A stretch of DNA of 64,000 nucleotides from Syntrophotaleaceae bacterium (GCA_041390365.1 JAWKQB010000001.1:1054001-1118000); one strand, 5' to 3'. Shown: positions 8,704 to 16,346, counted from the first letter of the stretch. The notes: generated by a model not told the origin, from the letters alone. Numbers and translations: made by a program.

Positions 8704-8718
8704 ATTCTGTAACAGAAT
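8704..8718. promoter_or_regulatory. Perfect 15-bp palindrome before manC, candidate operator
   Basis: ATTCTGT-A-ACAGAAT is a perfect 7-bp inverted repeat with one central base, 45 bp before the manC start and outside any coding region. Its symmetry suggests a dimeric repressor or activator site controlling manC and perhaps galE. The regulator is unknown. Confidence 0.5.
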
Positions 8719-8762
8719 CGCAGGTACTCACATTCAATAAAATCAAGTCAGCGAGGAATCCG

Positions 8763-10253
8763 ATGCTCATCCCCGTTATTCTTTCCGGCGGTTCCGGCAC
8801 CAGACTGTGGCCTCTGTCCCGCGAACTCTACCCCAAACAGCTGCTGCCCCTGATCGGGGCCCAGTCCATGCTCCAGGAAACCCTGCTGAGGTTGAAGGGG
8901 CTGCCGGAGCAGTGCGCTCCCCTTGTCGTCTGCAACGAACATCACCGTTTCCTGGTGGCCGAGCAGTTGCGCGCGATTGATACGCCGGCAGCGGCCATCC
9001 TGCTGGAGCCGGTGGGGAGGAATACCGCGCCGGCCGTGGCTGTGGCCGCCCTTCAGGCCATGGCGCAAGGGGACGATCCGGTACTCCTGGTGCTGCCCGC
9101 CGACCATGTGATTCGGGATGAAGGGGCGTTGCAGGCGGCCATCAGCAACGGAGTACCCCTCGCCGAGGAGGGCAAGCTGCTCACCTTCGGCATCCTCCCC
9201 GCCAAACCGGAAACGGGCTATGGCTATATCCGGGCAGGCAAGCCGCTCGGAAGCGCCGCCAGGCCCCTTGGCGTCAGTCATCCTGCAACCGGCGGTCATG
9301 CCGGTATGTCGTCCGCCGTTGCCGTGCCTGTCGAACAGGAGGCCTGTGAGGTGGCCGAATTCGTGGAAAAGCCCGACCTCGCGACCGCCAAAAAATATCT
9401 GGCTTCCGGCAACTATTACTGGAACAGCGGCATGTTTCTGTTCAAGGCCTCCCGGTACCTCGAGGAACTCGAACGCTACCAACCCGAAATGCTGGCCTGC
9501 TGTCGGCAGGCCTTGGAACGATCTGCCCGGGATCTCGATTTCATCCGGCTGGATCTGGAAACCTTCTCCTCATGTCCGAAAAACTCCATCGATTACGCGG
9601 TCATGGAAAAGACCGACGAAGCGGCGGTCATCCCCCTCGATGCCGGCTGGAACGATGTCGGGTCCTGGTCTGCTCTTTGGGAGGTGGGACAGGCTGACCC
9701 GGAGGGCAATGTAATCCACGGCGACGTGCTGACTGCCGGAGCGAAAAACTGCTACCTGTACAGTTCCGACCGGATGGTGGCCGCCGTGGGCCTGGAGGAC
9801 CATATCGTGGTCGAAACCGCCGATGCCGTGCTGGTTGCTCCCCGCAACCGGGTGCAGGAGGTGAAAGCGATCGTCGAACAGCTCAAGGCCCGGGACAGGG
9901 ATGAAGCTCTCCTGCACCGGCGGGTCTCCCGTCCCTGGGGGAGCTATGAGTGCATCGATCAGGCCGAACGCTACCAGGTCAAAAGGATCACCGTCAATCC
10001 CGGGGCCAGTCTGTCGCTGCAGATGCATCACCATCGCGCCGAGCACTGGATCGTCGTCAAGGGCACTGCCCGGATAACCCGGGGCGAAGAAACCTTCATG
10101 ATCTCCGAAAATCAATCCACCTACATTCCCCTCGGCGTTGCCCACCGGCTGGAGAACCCGGGAAAAATTTCCCTCGAACTGATCGAGGTGCAGTCGGGCA
10201 GTTACCTGGGAGAGGACGATATCCTCCGGTTTCAGGATAATTATGGGCGGTAG
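8763..10253 (+). CDS. manC: Mannose-1-phosphate guanylyltransferase / mannose-6-phosphate isomerase
   Basis: A 496-residue bifunctional enzyme that makes GDP-mannose and interconverts fructose-6-phosphate and mannose-6-phosphate, feeding polysaccharide synthesis. The N-terminal nucleotidyltransferase signature is VILSGGSGTRLWPLSRELYP, with FVEKP at about residue 200. The C-terminal type II isomerase cupin starts near residue 385 (RPWGSYECID) and has the metal motif QMHHHRAEHWIVV. Length matches the CpsB/XanB/AlgA family. An AGCGAGGAATCCG ribosome-binding region precedes the ATG. Position before galE suggests a small sugar-nucleotide unit. Confidence 0.95.
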   Translation: MLIPVILSGGSGTRLWPLSRELYPKQLLPLIGAQSMLQETLLRLKGLPEQCAPLVVCNEHHRFLVAEQLRAIDTPAAAILLEPVGRNTAPAVAVAALQAMAQGDDPVLLVLPADHVIRDEGALQAAISNGVPLAEEGKLLTFGILPAKPETGYGYIRAGKPLGSAARPLGVSHPATGGHAGMSSAVAVPVEQEACEVAEFVEKPDLATAKKYLASGNYYWNSGMFLFKASRYLEELERYQPEMLACCRQALERSARDLDFIRLDLETFSSCPKNSIDYAVMEKTDEAAVIPLDAGWNDVGSWSALWEVGQADPEGNVIHGDVLTAGAKNCYLYSSDRMVAAVGLEDHIVVETADAVLVAPRNRVQEVKAIVEQLKARDRDEALLHRRVSRPWGSYECIDQAERYQVKRITVNPGASLSLQMHHHRAEHWIVVKGTARITRGEETFMISENQSTYIPLGVAHRLENPGKISLELIEVQSGSYLGEDDILRFQDNYGR

Positions 10254-10355
10254 GCAGGGTGCAGCTCCTTTGACAACGAAAGGAACTCCCTCCCAGCGAT
10301 CCCGGCTCAATTGAGTAATGGTTATAAACAAAATCAACCGAAAGGACTTTATACA

Positions 10356-11414
10356 ATGGCATCCAATCAATCCTCGAAACCGGAGGGAAGAGCTCCCGCC
10401 CGCATCTTCGTGACCGGAGGGGCCGGTTACATCGGTTCCCATGTCGTCAAAGCCCTGGGTGAAGCCGGCCATGAGGTACTGGTCTACGACAACCTGAGTA
10501 CCGGCAACAGATGGGCCGTGCTGTACGGCGATCTGGTGATGGGAGATCTCGAGAATCTGCCGCTGCTGGAAAAGACCCTGGCCGATTTCCGGCCGGACGC
10601 CGTCATCCATTTCGCCGCATCCATCGAGGTCAATGAAAGCGTTCGCCTGCCGCTGAAGTATTACCGCAACAACACCATGAATGCGCTGGGACTGCTGGAT
10701 ACGGTACGCAAGGTGGACATCCCCCGGTTCATCTTCTCCTCGACGGCGGCCGTGTACGGGATTCCCGAAACGATGCCGGTCACCGAACAGACCCCGCTGA
10801 TGCCGATCAACCCCTACGGGGCATCGAAGATGATGAGCGAGCGCCTGCTGGCTGATCTGTCCGCGTCGGCAAACGATTTCGATTATGTCGCCCTGCGCTA
10901 CTTCAACGTGGCCGGGGCCGATGCCCAGGCACGGATCGGCCAGGCCTACGAAAACGCCACCCACCTGATCACCCGGGCTCTGAAAACCGCTAAGGGAGAA
11001 TTTGCCAAACTCCAGCTCTTCGGCACCGACTATCCGACCCCTGACGGCACCTGCATCCGCGACTATATCCACGTCGACGATCTGGCGGATGCCCACCTGG
11101 TGGCCCTGAATCACCTGTTGGCGGGAGGCGGCAGCGAGATTTTCAACTGCGGCTACGGGCACGGCTATTCGGTCAGGGACGTCATCGAGGTGGCCAAACG
11201 GATCACCGGCATCGACTTCCCGGTAGAAGAATCCCCCCGCCGCGAAGGCGATCCGCCAGCCCTCGTCGCCGACAGCAGCCGCATTCGCAAGATGCTGGGC
11301 TGGCAGCCCCGCTTCGACGACCTGGAGTTCATTGTCAGCACCGCCTGGGAATGGGAGAAAAAGGTCGCTGAGATGGTGTCGAAGCAGAAGGCGCAACCGG
11401 CCGCCGGCGGCTGA
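10356..11414 (+). CDS. galE: UDP-glucose 4-epimerase
   Basis: A 352-residue short-chain dehydrogenase/epimerase interconverting UDP-glucose and UDP-galactose. The NAD-binding motif VTGGAGYIGSHVV, the catalytic Ser in SSTAAVYG and the Tyr-Lys pair in NPYGASKMM are all present. The start is the ATG at 10356, preceded by AAAGGA; a longer reading from 10311 lacks a ribosome-binding site. It follows manC by 102 bp, so the two may supply precursors for the same exopolysaccharide or lipopolysaccharide. Confidence 0.95.
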   Translation: MASNQSSKPEGRAPARIFVTGGAGYIGSHVVKALGEAGHEVLVYDNLSTGNRWAVLYGDLVMGDLENLPLLEKTLADFRPDAVIHFAASIEVNESVRLPLKYYRNNTMNALGLLDTVRKVDIPRFIFSSTAAVYGIPETMPVTEQTPLMPINPYGASKMMSERLLADLSASANDFDYVALRYFNVAGADAQARIGQAYENATHLITRALKTAKGEFAKLQLFGTDYPTPDGTCIRDYIHVDDLADAHLVALNHLLAGGGSEIFNCGYGHGYSVRDVIEVAKRITGIDFPVEESPRREGDPPALVADSSRIRKMLGWQPRFDDLEFIVSTAWEWEKKVAEMVSKQKAQPAAGG

Positions 11415-11455
11415 TGGCTGGCCAGGCTGCGGCTGTCAGCAACCGAACTTTTTTG

Positions 11456-11484
11456 TTGCATTCGTTTCGCCCTTTTGTTATAAG
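11456..11484 (+). promoter_or_regulatory. Sigma-70-type promoter for tRNA-Leu
   Basis: TTGCAT at 11456-11461 and TATAAG at 11479-11484 are 17 bp apart, ending 14 bp before the tRNA. Confidence 0.6.
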
Positions 11485-11498
11485 TTTCCTCGCTTCAA

Positions 11499-11585
11499 GC
11501 CGAAGTGGTGGAATTGGTAGACACGCTAGGTTCAGGGTCTAGTGGCCGTAGGGCCGTGGGAGTTCGAGTCTCCCCTTCGGCACCA
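11499..11585 (+). tRNA. tRNA-Leu(CAG)
   Basis: An 87-nt class II tRNA. The acceptor arms GCCGAAG and CTTCGGC pair, the discriminator is A and the CCA is encoded. The anticodon loop TTCAGGG gives CAG, reading CUG. A long variable arm (TGGCCGTAGGGCCGTGG) and the T-loop GTTCGAGTC fit leucine. Confidence 0.97.
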
Positions 11586-11592
11586 GATAATC

Positions 11593-11630
11593 AGGGGTTG
11601 GCGAGCTGATCGCTGACCCTTTTTTATTTT
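11593..11630 (+). terminator. Rho-independent terminator after tRNA-Leu
   Basis: AGGGGTTGGCGA and TCGCTGACCCT form a stem with one mismatch followed by TTTTTTATTTT. Confidence 0.8.
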
Positions 11631-11633
11631 AGG

Positions 11634-11780
11634 CCGTGAGGAGTGAGGTGTGAGGAGTGAGGCGTAACGGATAAAATCTAAAAGCTTCCATCCTTTATGT
11701 ATTACGATTCACGGGTTTCCAAAAGCCTTTCACCCTTTACGCCATTACGCCTTACGACTTTCACCCCTCACGGATTACGT
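11634..11780. repeat. GTGAGGAGTGAGG / CCTCACGGATTACG inverted repeat
   Basis: A left arm of GTGAGGAGTGAGG-type units (11637-11665) is mirrored by CATTACGCCTTACG and CCCCTCACGGATTACG (11741-11779). A shorter relative, CCTCACTCCTCACTCC, lies at 2253-2268 inside the end of the ImuB-like gene. The right part overlaps an apparent N-terminal extension of the Crp-family gene, which is therefore suspect. Confidence 0.6.
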
Positions 11781-11783
11781 GCC

Positions 11784-12455
11784 TTGGATAAACGATCCGC
11801 CATCAAAAAATGCCCGCTTTTCGCCGGTGCCACTGAAAGCGATCTGGATGCCCTGGTACGGATCTGCAGGCGGGGGGAATATCCCAAGGGAACCATTCTC
11901 TTTTCCGAAGGGGACGCAGCCCGCGGATTTTACGTACCGATGAGCGGGAAGGTGAAGATCTACAAACTCTCCCCCGAAGGAAAAGAGCGGGTCTTGCGCA
12001 TCGCCCACCCCGGACGGACTTTTGCCGAAGCGGCCATATTCGATCTCGGCATTTTCCCTGCCAACGCCGAAACCCTCGAAAATTGTGTCCTGCTCTTTTT
12101 CCCCAAGCAGGAATTTTTGGATCTGCTCCGCAGCAACGTCCAACTGGCGATCGACATGATCGGCGGCATCAGCCGCATTCTGCGGGAACTGATGGACCAG
12201 ATGGAGGCCCTGACCTTCAAGGATGTGCCCGCCCGGCTGGCTCGCTACCTGCTCGACCAGGCCAGCGGCGGCAGGCAGGTGGTGTTACCGGTCTCCAAGA
12301 CCCAGCTTGCGGCCAATCTGGGAACCGTCAGCGAAACCCTGTCGCGCACGTTCCGCAAAATGACCGAAGACGATCTACTGCGGGTCAACTCCCGCGTCAT
12401 CGAGCTGCTCGATATCGAGCGGTTGGAGGAGATCGCCGAGAGGTACAAGGAATGA
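11784..12455 (+). CDS. Crp/Fnr-family transcriptional regulator
   Basis: A cyclic-nucleotide-binding-domain regulator of 223 residues from the TTG at 11784 (MDKRSAIKKCPLFAGATESD). The frame continues upstream to an ATG at 11697, but those 29 codons come from the repeat. The N-terminal cNMP-binding barrel runs to about residue 120 and contains GDAARGFYVPMSGKVKIY. The dimer helix follows, then a winged helix with KTQLAANLGTVSETLSRTFR near residues 180-200. The cysteine pattern of iron-sulfur Fnr is absent. The ligand is unknown. Neither start has a clear ribosome-binding site. Confidence 0.85.
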   Translation: MDKRSAIKKCPLFAGATESDLDALVRICRRGEYPKGTILFSEGDAARGFYVPMSGKVKIYKLSPEGKERVLRIAHPGRTFAEAAIFDLGIFPANAETLENCVLLFFPKQEFLDLLRSNVQLAIDMIGGISRILRELMDQMEALTFKDVPARLARYLLDQASGGRQVVLPVSKTQLAANLGTVSETLSRTFRKMTEDDLLRVNSRVIELLDIERLEEIAERYKE

Positions 12456-12480
12456 GGGGGAGAAATGCCAAACATTCCGG

Positions 12481-12509
12481 TTGACTTACCCATCTTCAAT
12501 TGATATAAA
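12481..12509 (+). promoter_or_regulatory. Strong sigma-70 promoter for tRNA-Val
   Basis: TTGACT at 12481-12486 and TATAAA at 12504-12509 are exactly 17 bp apart and 12 bp before the tRNA. Confidence 0.85.
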
Positions 12510-12521
12510 TCCCTCCACATC

Positions 12522-12596
12522 GGGCGTTTAGCTCAGCGGGAGAGCACTGCCTTCACACGGCAGGGGTCGCTGGTTCAATCCCAGCAACGCCCACCA
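12522..12596 (+). tRNA. tRNA-Val(CAC)
   Basis: A 75-nt tRNA with acceptor arms GGGCGTT and AACGCCC, discriminator A and encoded CCA. The anticodon stem CTGCC/GGCAG encloses loop TTCACAC, giving CAC. The T-arm is CTGGTTCAATCCCAG. Confidence 0.97.
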
Positions 12597-12604
12597 ATAA
12601 AATC

Positions 12605-12641
12605 AAGGGGTTAGGTCGAGAGGCCTGGCCCCTTAGCTTTT
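12605..12641 (+). terminator. Terminator after tRNA-Val
   Basis: AAGGGGTTAGG and CCTGGCCCCTT form the stem, followed by AGCTTTT. Confidence 0.7.
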
Positions 12642-13292
12642 CGTAAGCCCATTGTAAGCACACCTCAGCAACAGCAGATTTGCCTAAAGGGCAGGGGGGG
12701 TATTCTCCTGCCTATCGCCCCGCCCGATCCCCTCCACCGGCCCGGATGCCCCGGAAAAATGGCAACCCGGAATCCCGCCAATTTTTGGCAACAGCCCACC
12801 CTGTGATTTTCCGCGAACCCGCTCCATATCTGGACTCCATTGCATTGCCTGAATATATGAAATTCAGAATGGCAACCCGAAAAACAGGATCCCGCTAGAA
12901 AATTATCGGGCACTGCGCCTCACCCCCGGGAAATTTCCTACCAAGGACCCGAAGGCTTGCGAGGTGTCCTCGTGCTGCCTGCTCTGCGTCTCATGAAAGG
13001 GATGATTCGGCCCTGCGGTCAGTCGTGCCGCTGTGCGGCAAATTTGGCGGTGCGGTGGTGGAGATAGGCATGATAACCTGCAGGTGGGTTGGTCATCGGT
13101 TGCCGGATCGGTCCGGCCGTGGGATGATTACCTATCCAGTATTTTCCGTGACGCGGTAACGCGGGAGAGCATGAGCCCGGGAATAGTCCCGAATTTTGTG
13201 TTTGTTGAGGTCGGCGTGTTTTCACTCAGAGGCATGGCGCGGTGTCTGGACATTTTCGTTAGGTTCTTTATAGCGGAGCATATTGGTCAGGA
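12642..13292. other. About 650 bp without a recognisable gene
   Basis: Frames of up to about 115 codons exist on both strands but have no ribosome-binding sites and no family features. The stretch begins the decayed zone downstream of tRNA-Val. I looked for a second copy of the tRNA 3' end as an attachment site and did not see one. Confidence 0.5.
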
Positions 13293-13331
13293 AAATAAAA
13301 AAGGACAAAGTTTTTCAGCCTTGTCCTTTTG
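13293..13331 (-). terminator. Terminator for the SecB-like gene
   Basis: On the minus strand AAAAGGACAA and TTTGTCCTTTT form a stem followed by TTATTTT. It lies 56 bp after the stop of the SecB-like gene. Confidence 0.8.
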
Positions 13332-13386
13332 GTTCGCTGTTATGGTGCGGCAGTTTCTACTTCGCCGAATCCTTAAGTGTATCTAG

Positions 13387-13854
13387 TCAGGGAGGGTCGT
13401 CAGGCGCCTTGTCTTCTGCTTGATTAGCTTTCTTATTGAAAAAGTGCATTGGCAACAAAACCGGCTCCCAAGGGCCACGAGAGGTCAGAGTCATAATGAG
13501 GTCTCTTAATGCACCATAAAGAATACTCATGCCGTTATAGTGGATTCTCTCTTCTACCTTTTTCCTGAGAGCTTTTTTCTCTTCTTCTGAATTGCCCTTA
13601 TCTTTCTCTAAAAAACGAAGAGTGAAGTCACCAACGCCTACGATTTTAACATTATATGGAACTTCACCTTCGCCATCGCTCTCGGCCTTAACTGTAAGAA
13701 CAACCCGGATGGAATCTTCTTCGTCTTCACCAAAGGAGCTTTGCATGCTAATTCTTGCGGATGGTTCGGCAGAGCTTGATCCTGGAATATACTTTGGATT
13801 CGCCTTAACTGATATTTCTGGGAAAAAATAATCATCAAGTTTATATTGAAACAT
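13387..13854 (-). CDS. SecB-like chaperone, probably toxin-antitoxin-associated
   Basis: A 155-residue protein with the SecB fold signature near its end: NGMSILYGALRDLIMTLTSR followed by GPWEPVLLPMHFF, which matches the SecB helix and the LPxxF segment. It starts MFQYKLDDYFFPEISVKANP, a beta-strand pattern found in SecB-like proteins outside the housekeeping lineage. Fifteen bp upstream lies a broken helix-turn-helix antitoxin gene. This is the arrangement of toxin-antitoxin-chaperone modules, in which a SecB-like protein stabilises the antitoxin. No toxin gene is visible, so the module may be a remnant. A housekeeping SecB is unlikely given the neighbourhood and the charged C-terminal tail. 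Confidence 0.8.
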   Translation of the reverse strand: MFQYKLDDYFFPEISVKANPKYIPGSSSAEPSARISMQSSFGEDEEDSIRVVLTVKAESDGEGEVPYNVKIVGVGDFTLRFLEKDKGNSEEEKKALRKKVEERIHYNGMSILYGALRDLIMTLTSRGPWEPVLLPMHFFNKKANQAEDKAPDDPP

Positions 13855-13868
13855 TTTTTATCCTCGAA

Positions 13869-14306
13869 TTAAAAGCCGGTACATTTTATATCTTTTTTAA
13901 AAGTTGACCAGCCTTCGCTGTCGGCACTTTCCAAACCGATTAGCTCTACTGTTGGAGGTAGTATTTCCGCGGGATACACATGGAGATAGGGAGACTTTTT
14001 CTTCTTCACCTCGATCTCGTGACCAGGTGTCCATGTTTGTCTTCTTTTGGTGCTGTACACTCCGAGCCACCGGACATTCTCTTCTTTTTCAGCGACATGA
14101 ATATGAAGTCTTGCGTCCAAGGCATGGACCAGTTTCACCATGGTATCCAACGTAAAATTGGAGTTGCCGTTGAATACTTTGGAAATGTATGCGCGCGAGG
14201 TCCCGAGCACATTTGCAAGGTCAGCATTGGATACACCTTTTTAGTCCATGATGCGCTGCAATTCGGAAGTGAAGTCGAGAATAGCCACTTTGATATCATT
14301 AGAAAG
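13869..14306 (-). pseudogene. Xre-family antitoxin gene broken by a nonsense codon
   Basis: Reading down from 14306 the frame gives SNDIKVAILDFTSELQRIMD, then a TAA at 14243-14241, then KGVSNADLANVLGTSRAYIS and the rest of a 113-codon open frame. The helix-turn-helix is therefore split by a stop just before its first conserved helix. A GTG at 14210 could restart translation but would omit the first helices. The C-terminal half (ENVRWLGVYST onward) is a long extension beyond the HTH, as in antitoxins that depend on a SecB-like chaperone. If the stop is real, the antitoxin is inactive or truncated. Confidence 0.7.
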
Positions 14307-14460
14307 CTACCGGACCTCACGGCTCGGGGGCTTTTGCGTTTCTGAAATAAAAAACGCGGAACGCCTGGTCGCCGCTCCGGGCCCCCTTTAAAATTCTGAC
14401 GTTTTAAAAGTACGGCACACCCAGCCGTCACGCCGCCATCGCTATCAATTCAACTTGGGT

Positions 14461-14525
14461 AGCTCTGGCTAGCTCTGGCTAGCTCTGCTGGTAGCTCTGG
14501 GGTCGGACCTGGGTAACTACTTGAA
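14461..14525 (+). repeat. TAGCTCTGGC tandem repeats and REP-like GGTCGGACC copy 1
   Basis: AGCTCTGGCT is repeated in tandem, leading into TCTGGGGTCGGACC, GGGTAAC and TACTTGA. The core GGTCGGACC is nearly palindromic. Two relatives lie at 14699-14733 and 15617-15652. Repeats of this type often flank REP-associated Y1 transposases, but none is seen here. Confidence 0.55.
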
Positions 14526-15015
14526 TTTTAATAAAAAAGTCGGAAAAAATGGCCTTATTTTCGCTTACAGGTCGATTTTCGGGTGTGAAATGGGCCTTCT
14601 AAGATTTTGGCCAAATGTAGCAGAAAACGTTTGGATGGCTAGAGATCAGGACCATAAATCGCCAATTTAATAGGTGATTACGATCTTGAGAACATGACCT
14701 GGTTCCGGGGATCGGACCAAACCAACTAGTTGAAAAAGAATAGGAAATCCTGAAAAATGCCCTCAAACCGTTTGTAGCTCGATTTCCGAGGTCAAAATCA
14801 TAGTTTTCCCCAAGTCAAAACGAGAGTCTACTTGTGATGAAGAAACAGGGGAGGGGAAGGAACAGACGTCGACCTGCCTGAGCGGCGCTCTCTTCTCCAA
14901 ATTCCTTCTGTTCCTCTCAGCTACCGACTCATCCGCTACCCTCTTATCGCCACTCTCTCCTACGCCCAGTTTCTGGGGGTCCCGCTAGGTGCAAATTTGG
15001 AGACAAGTCCCATCC
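14526..15015. other. About 490 bp without a recognisable gene, with REP-like copy 2
   Basis: A second REP-like unit (14699-14733) reads CTGGTTCCGGGGATCGGACC then AAACCAACTAGTTGA. Two stretches share the motif CGATTTTCGGGTGTGAAAT / CGATTTCCGAGGTCAAAAT (near 14572 and 14770), which suggests that a longer unit has been duplicated and has diverged. No gene is supported. Confidence 0.5.
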
Positions 15016-15063
15016 TTGACCCGGTTTGAATTCAAGGGCATAATATGCGCACACATTGCGCAT
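15016..15063 (+). promoter_or_regulatory. ccdAB promoter with overlapping palindromic operator
   Basis: TTGACC (15016-15021) and CATAAT (15039-15044) are 17 bp apart. Directly after the -10, ATGCGC (15045-15050) and GCGCAT (15058-15063) form a perfect 6-bp inverted repeat around a 7-bp spacer, covering the likely transcription start. This fits autorepression by CcdA. Confidence 0.65.
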
Positions 15064-15073
15064 GGAGGCCGAT

Positions 15074-15307
15074 ATGGGAAATACCGCACGCAAGCAGCCT
15101 GCGAATCTGAGCATTCGGGCTGATCTTTTGCAGAAGGCCAAAACCAGAAAGATCAATTTGTCGCAGACACTCGAAAATAGCCTTGAAAAGATTCTGCAGG
15201 AGCAGGACCGGCAGGCCTGGGTGGAAGAGAACCGCGATGCTATGGAGGCCGCCAATCGTTTCGTGGCCGAACATGGTCTGTGGAGCGACGGTCTGAGGCG
15301 ATTCTGA
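15074..15307 (+). CDS. ccdA: CcdA-type antitoxin
   Basis: A 77-residue antitoxin with an N-terminal ribbon-helix-helix (NLSIRADLLQKAKTRKINLS) and a C-terminal toxin-binding tail (WVEENRDAMEAANRFVAEHG) that matches the CcdA family. The ATG at 15074 follows GGAGG with a 5-bp gap; in-frame starts at 15056 and 15062 would fall inside the operator. The stop overlaps the ccdB ATG by one base. Confidence 0.9.
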   Translation: MGNTARKQPANLSIRADLLQKAKTRKINLSQTLENSLEKILQEQDRQAWVEENRDAMEAANRFVAEHGLWSDGLRRF

Positions 15308-15609
15308 TGGCCCAGTTCGATGTTTACCGGTTGAAAAGCGAGGGCATCGAGTTTGTGCTGGACCTCCAGGACGAGATGCTGGAGAACCTTTCGACTCGGG
15401 TCGTGGCCCCGCTGGCCTTGCCCGAAATGGTTGGCCTGCCTATGAGGACCCTCAATCCCCGCATCCCCGTAGGCGGTGTCGATTATATCCTGCTCACTCA
15501 TCTGCTCGCTGCCATCCCTGTTGCGGCTTTGGCCAATCCGGTCGGCTCAGCCTCTTCGCAGCGCGATGTCATTATTGCCGCTTTGGATCTTATGTTTACC
15601 GGAATATAG
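15307..15609 (+). CDS. ccdB: CcdB-type toxin with altered C-terminus
   Basis: A 100-residue CcdB-family protein, the fold that traps DNA gyrase. It aligns end to end with plasmid F CcdB from MAQFDVYRLK to the final LMFTGI. In F CcdB the last residues are Trp-Gly-Ile and the tryptophan contacts gyrase; here threonine replaces it. The toxin may have reduced or altered gyrase activity, or may be a domesticated form. The gene is otherwise intact and coupled to ccdA. Confidence 0.88.
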   Translation: MAQFDVYRLKSEGIEFVLDLQDEMLENLSTRVVAPLALPEMVGLPMRTLNPRIPVGGVDYILLTHLLAAIPVAALANPVGSASSQRDVIIAALDLMFTGI

Positions 15610-15616
15610 AGGGGGG

Positions 15617-15652
15617 TACTGGCTCTGGGGTCGGGCCGGGCCAACCACTTGA
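15617..15652 (+). repeat. REP-like GGTCGG element, copy 3
   Basis: TACTGGCTCTGGGGTCGGGC followed by CGGGCCAACCACTTGA matches copies 1 and 2 in order: TCTGGGGTCGG, a CC spacer, then AAC(C)ACTTGA. It lies 8 bp after the ccdB stop. Confidence 0.55.
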
Positions 15653-15741
15653 TGCGAGCGGGGAAGGTGGGTGTGGCTTGACGGAAACAAGCCTTTGTTT
15701 ATATATTGACTTTGTTCTAACGAAAGCCGGAGGAGACCGCT

Positions 15742-15879
15742 ATGATCAAAACCCTGACTAAACATGGTAGCTGTTTTGAAGCAATTGCAATCCTTTCCGG
15801 AGATTCCCGTGACTGCCCTGCCTTGCCCCACTCCCCCCGCCGGCGGTTTGGCATCGAAATGTTCGGACACCGGATTTAA
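15742..15879 (+). pseudogene. Truncated AbrB/MazE-type antitoxin remnant
   Basis: A well-formed ribosome-binding site (GGAGGAGACCGCT) precedes an ATG whose first codons read MIKTLTKHGS, the typical start of AbrB/MazE antitoxins paired with Doc toxins. After about ten residues the resemblance is lost and the frame ends after 45 codons. Together with the 5'-truncated doc at 16624 this looks like the two ends of one toxin-antitoxin operon. The identification rests on a short match. Confidence 0.4.
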
Positions 15880-15893
15880 ATTAAACCTTTTGG

Positions 15894-16346
15894 TTAATGG
15901 GCCTTTCCCTTGGCTTTCTCTTTTTCTTTCTCGAATTTCTGCAGAATCTCTTCGACCTGGTCCGATTTCATGTGTTTTTTAATATCCTTGAAAATTGTGC
16001 TCTCTTCCTCTTTGATGTGATGCGACACCATCTCCTGAAGAACACTCGCCTTGGCATGGAACGTCTCATCATCCGCAGATAAATCCATTAATTCATCCAG
16101 GATAAGACGAGCCGCATGGTGCTCTTCGTAGGCTTCCAGCACGTCCTCTTTGCATTCGCTGCACTCATCCTTCAGATCCCGGTAGAGGATTTTTTCCTCG
16201 GCGGTCATATGGGGTATGATCTCGCTCTTCAACTGATCGAGAAGTTTTTCACGTTGATCCGACTTTTTGGTCTGGAGTATTTTCTCAAAAATGCCTTTGA
16301 CTTCCTGATGATCTTTTTTAATGACATCGAAAAGTTTTTCGGCCAT
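15894..16346 (-). CDS. Hemerythrin HHE-domain protein
   Basis: A 150-residue four-helix-bundle protein, full length for stand-alone HHE proteins. Candidate di-iron ligands are seen in KKDHQEV, IIPHMTAEEKILY, YEEHHAARLIL and VSHHIKEEESTIF. Such proteins bind oxygen or store iron and are associated with oxygen or redox stress. The C-terminus is a lysine- and glutamate-rich coil. The gene runs opposite to its neighbours and sits between two halves of a broken toxin-antitoxin pair. Confidence 0.92.
   Translation of the reverse strand: MAEKLFDVIKKDHQEVKGIFEKILQTKKSDQREKLLDQLKSEIIPHMTAEEKILYRDLKDECSECKEDVLEAYEEHHAARLILDELMDLSADDETFHAKASVLQEMVSHHIKEEESTIFKDIKKHMKSDQVEEILQKFEKEKEKAKGKAH

Noticed and set aside
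9570..11396. A 608-codon minus-strand ORF across manC and galE
   Set aside because: It covers two unmistakable plus-strand genes and has no ribosome-binding site or domain.
12597..13292. An attachment site duplicated from the tRNA-Val 3' end
   Set aside because: I could not find a second copy of the tRNA end and no integrase is present.
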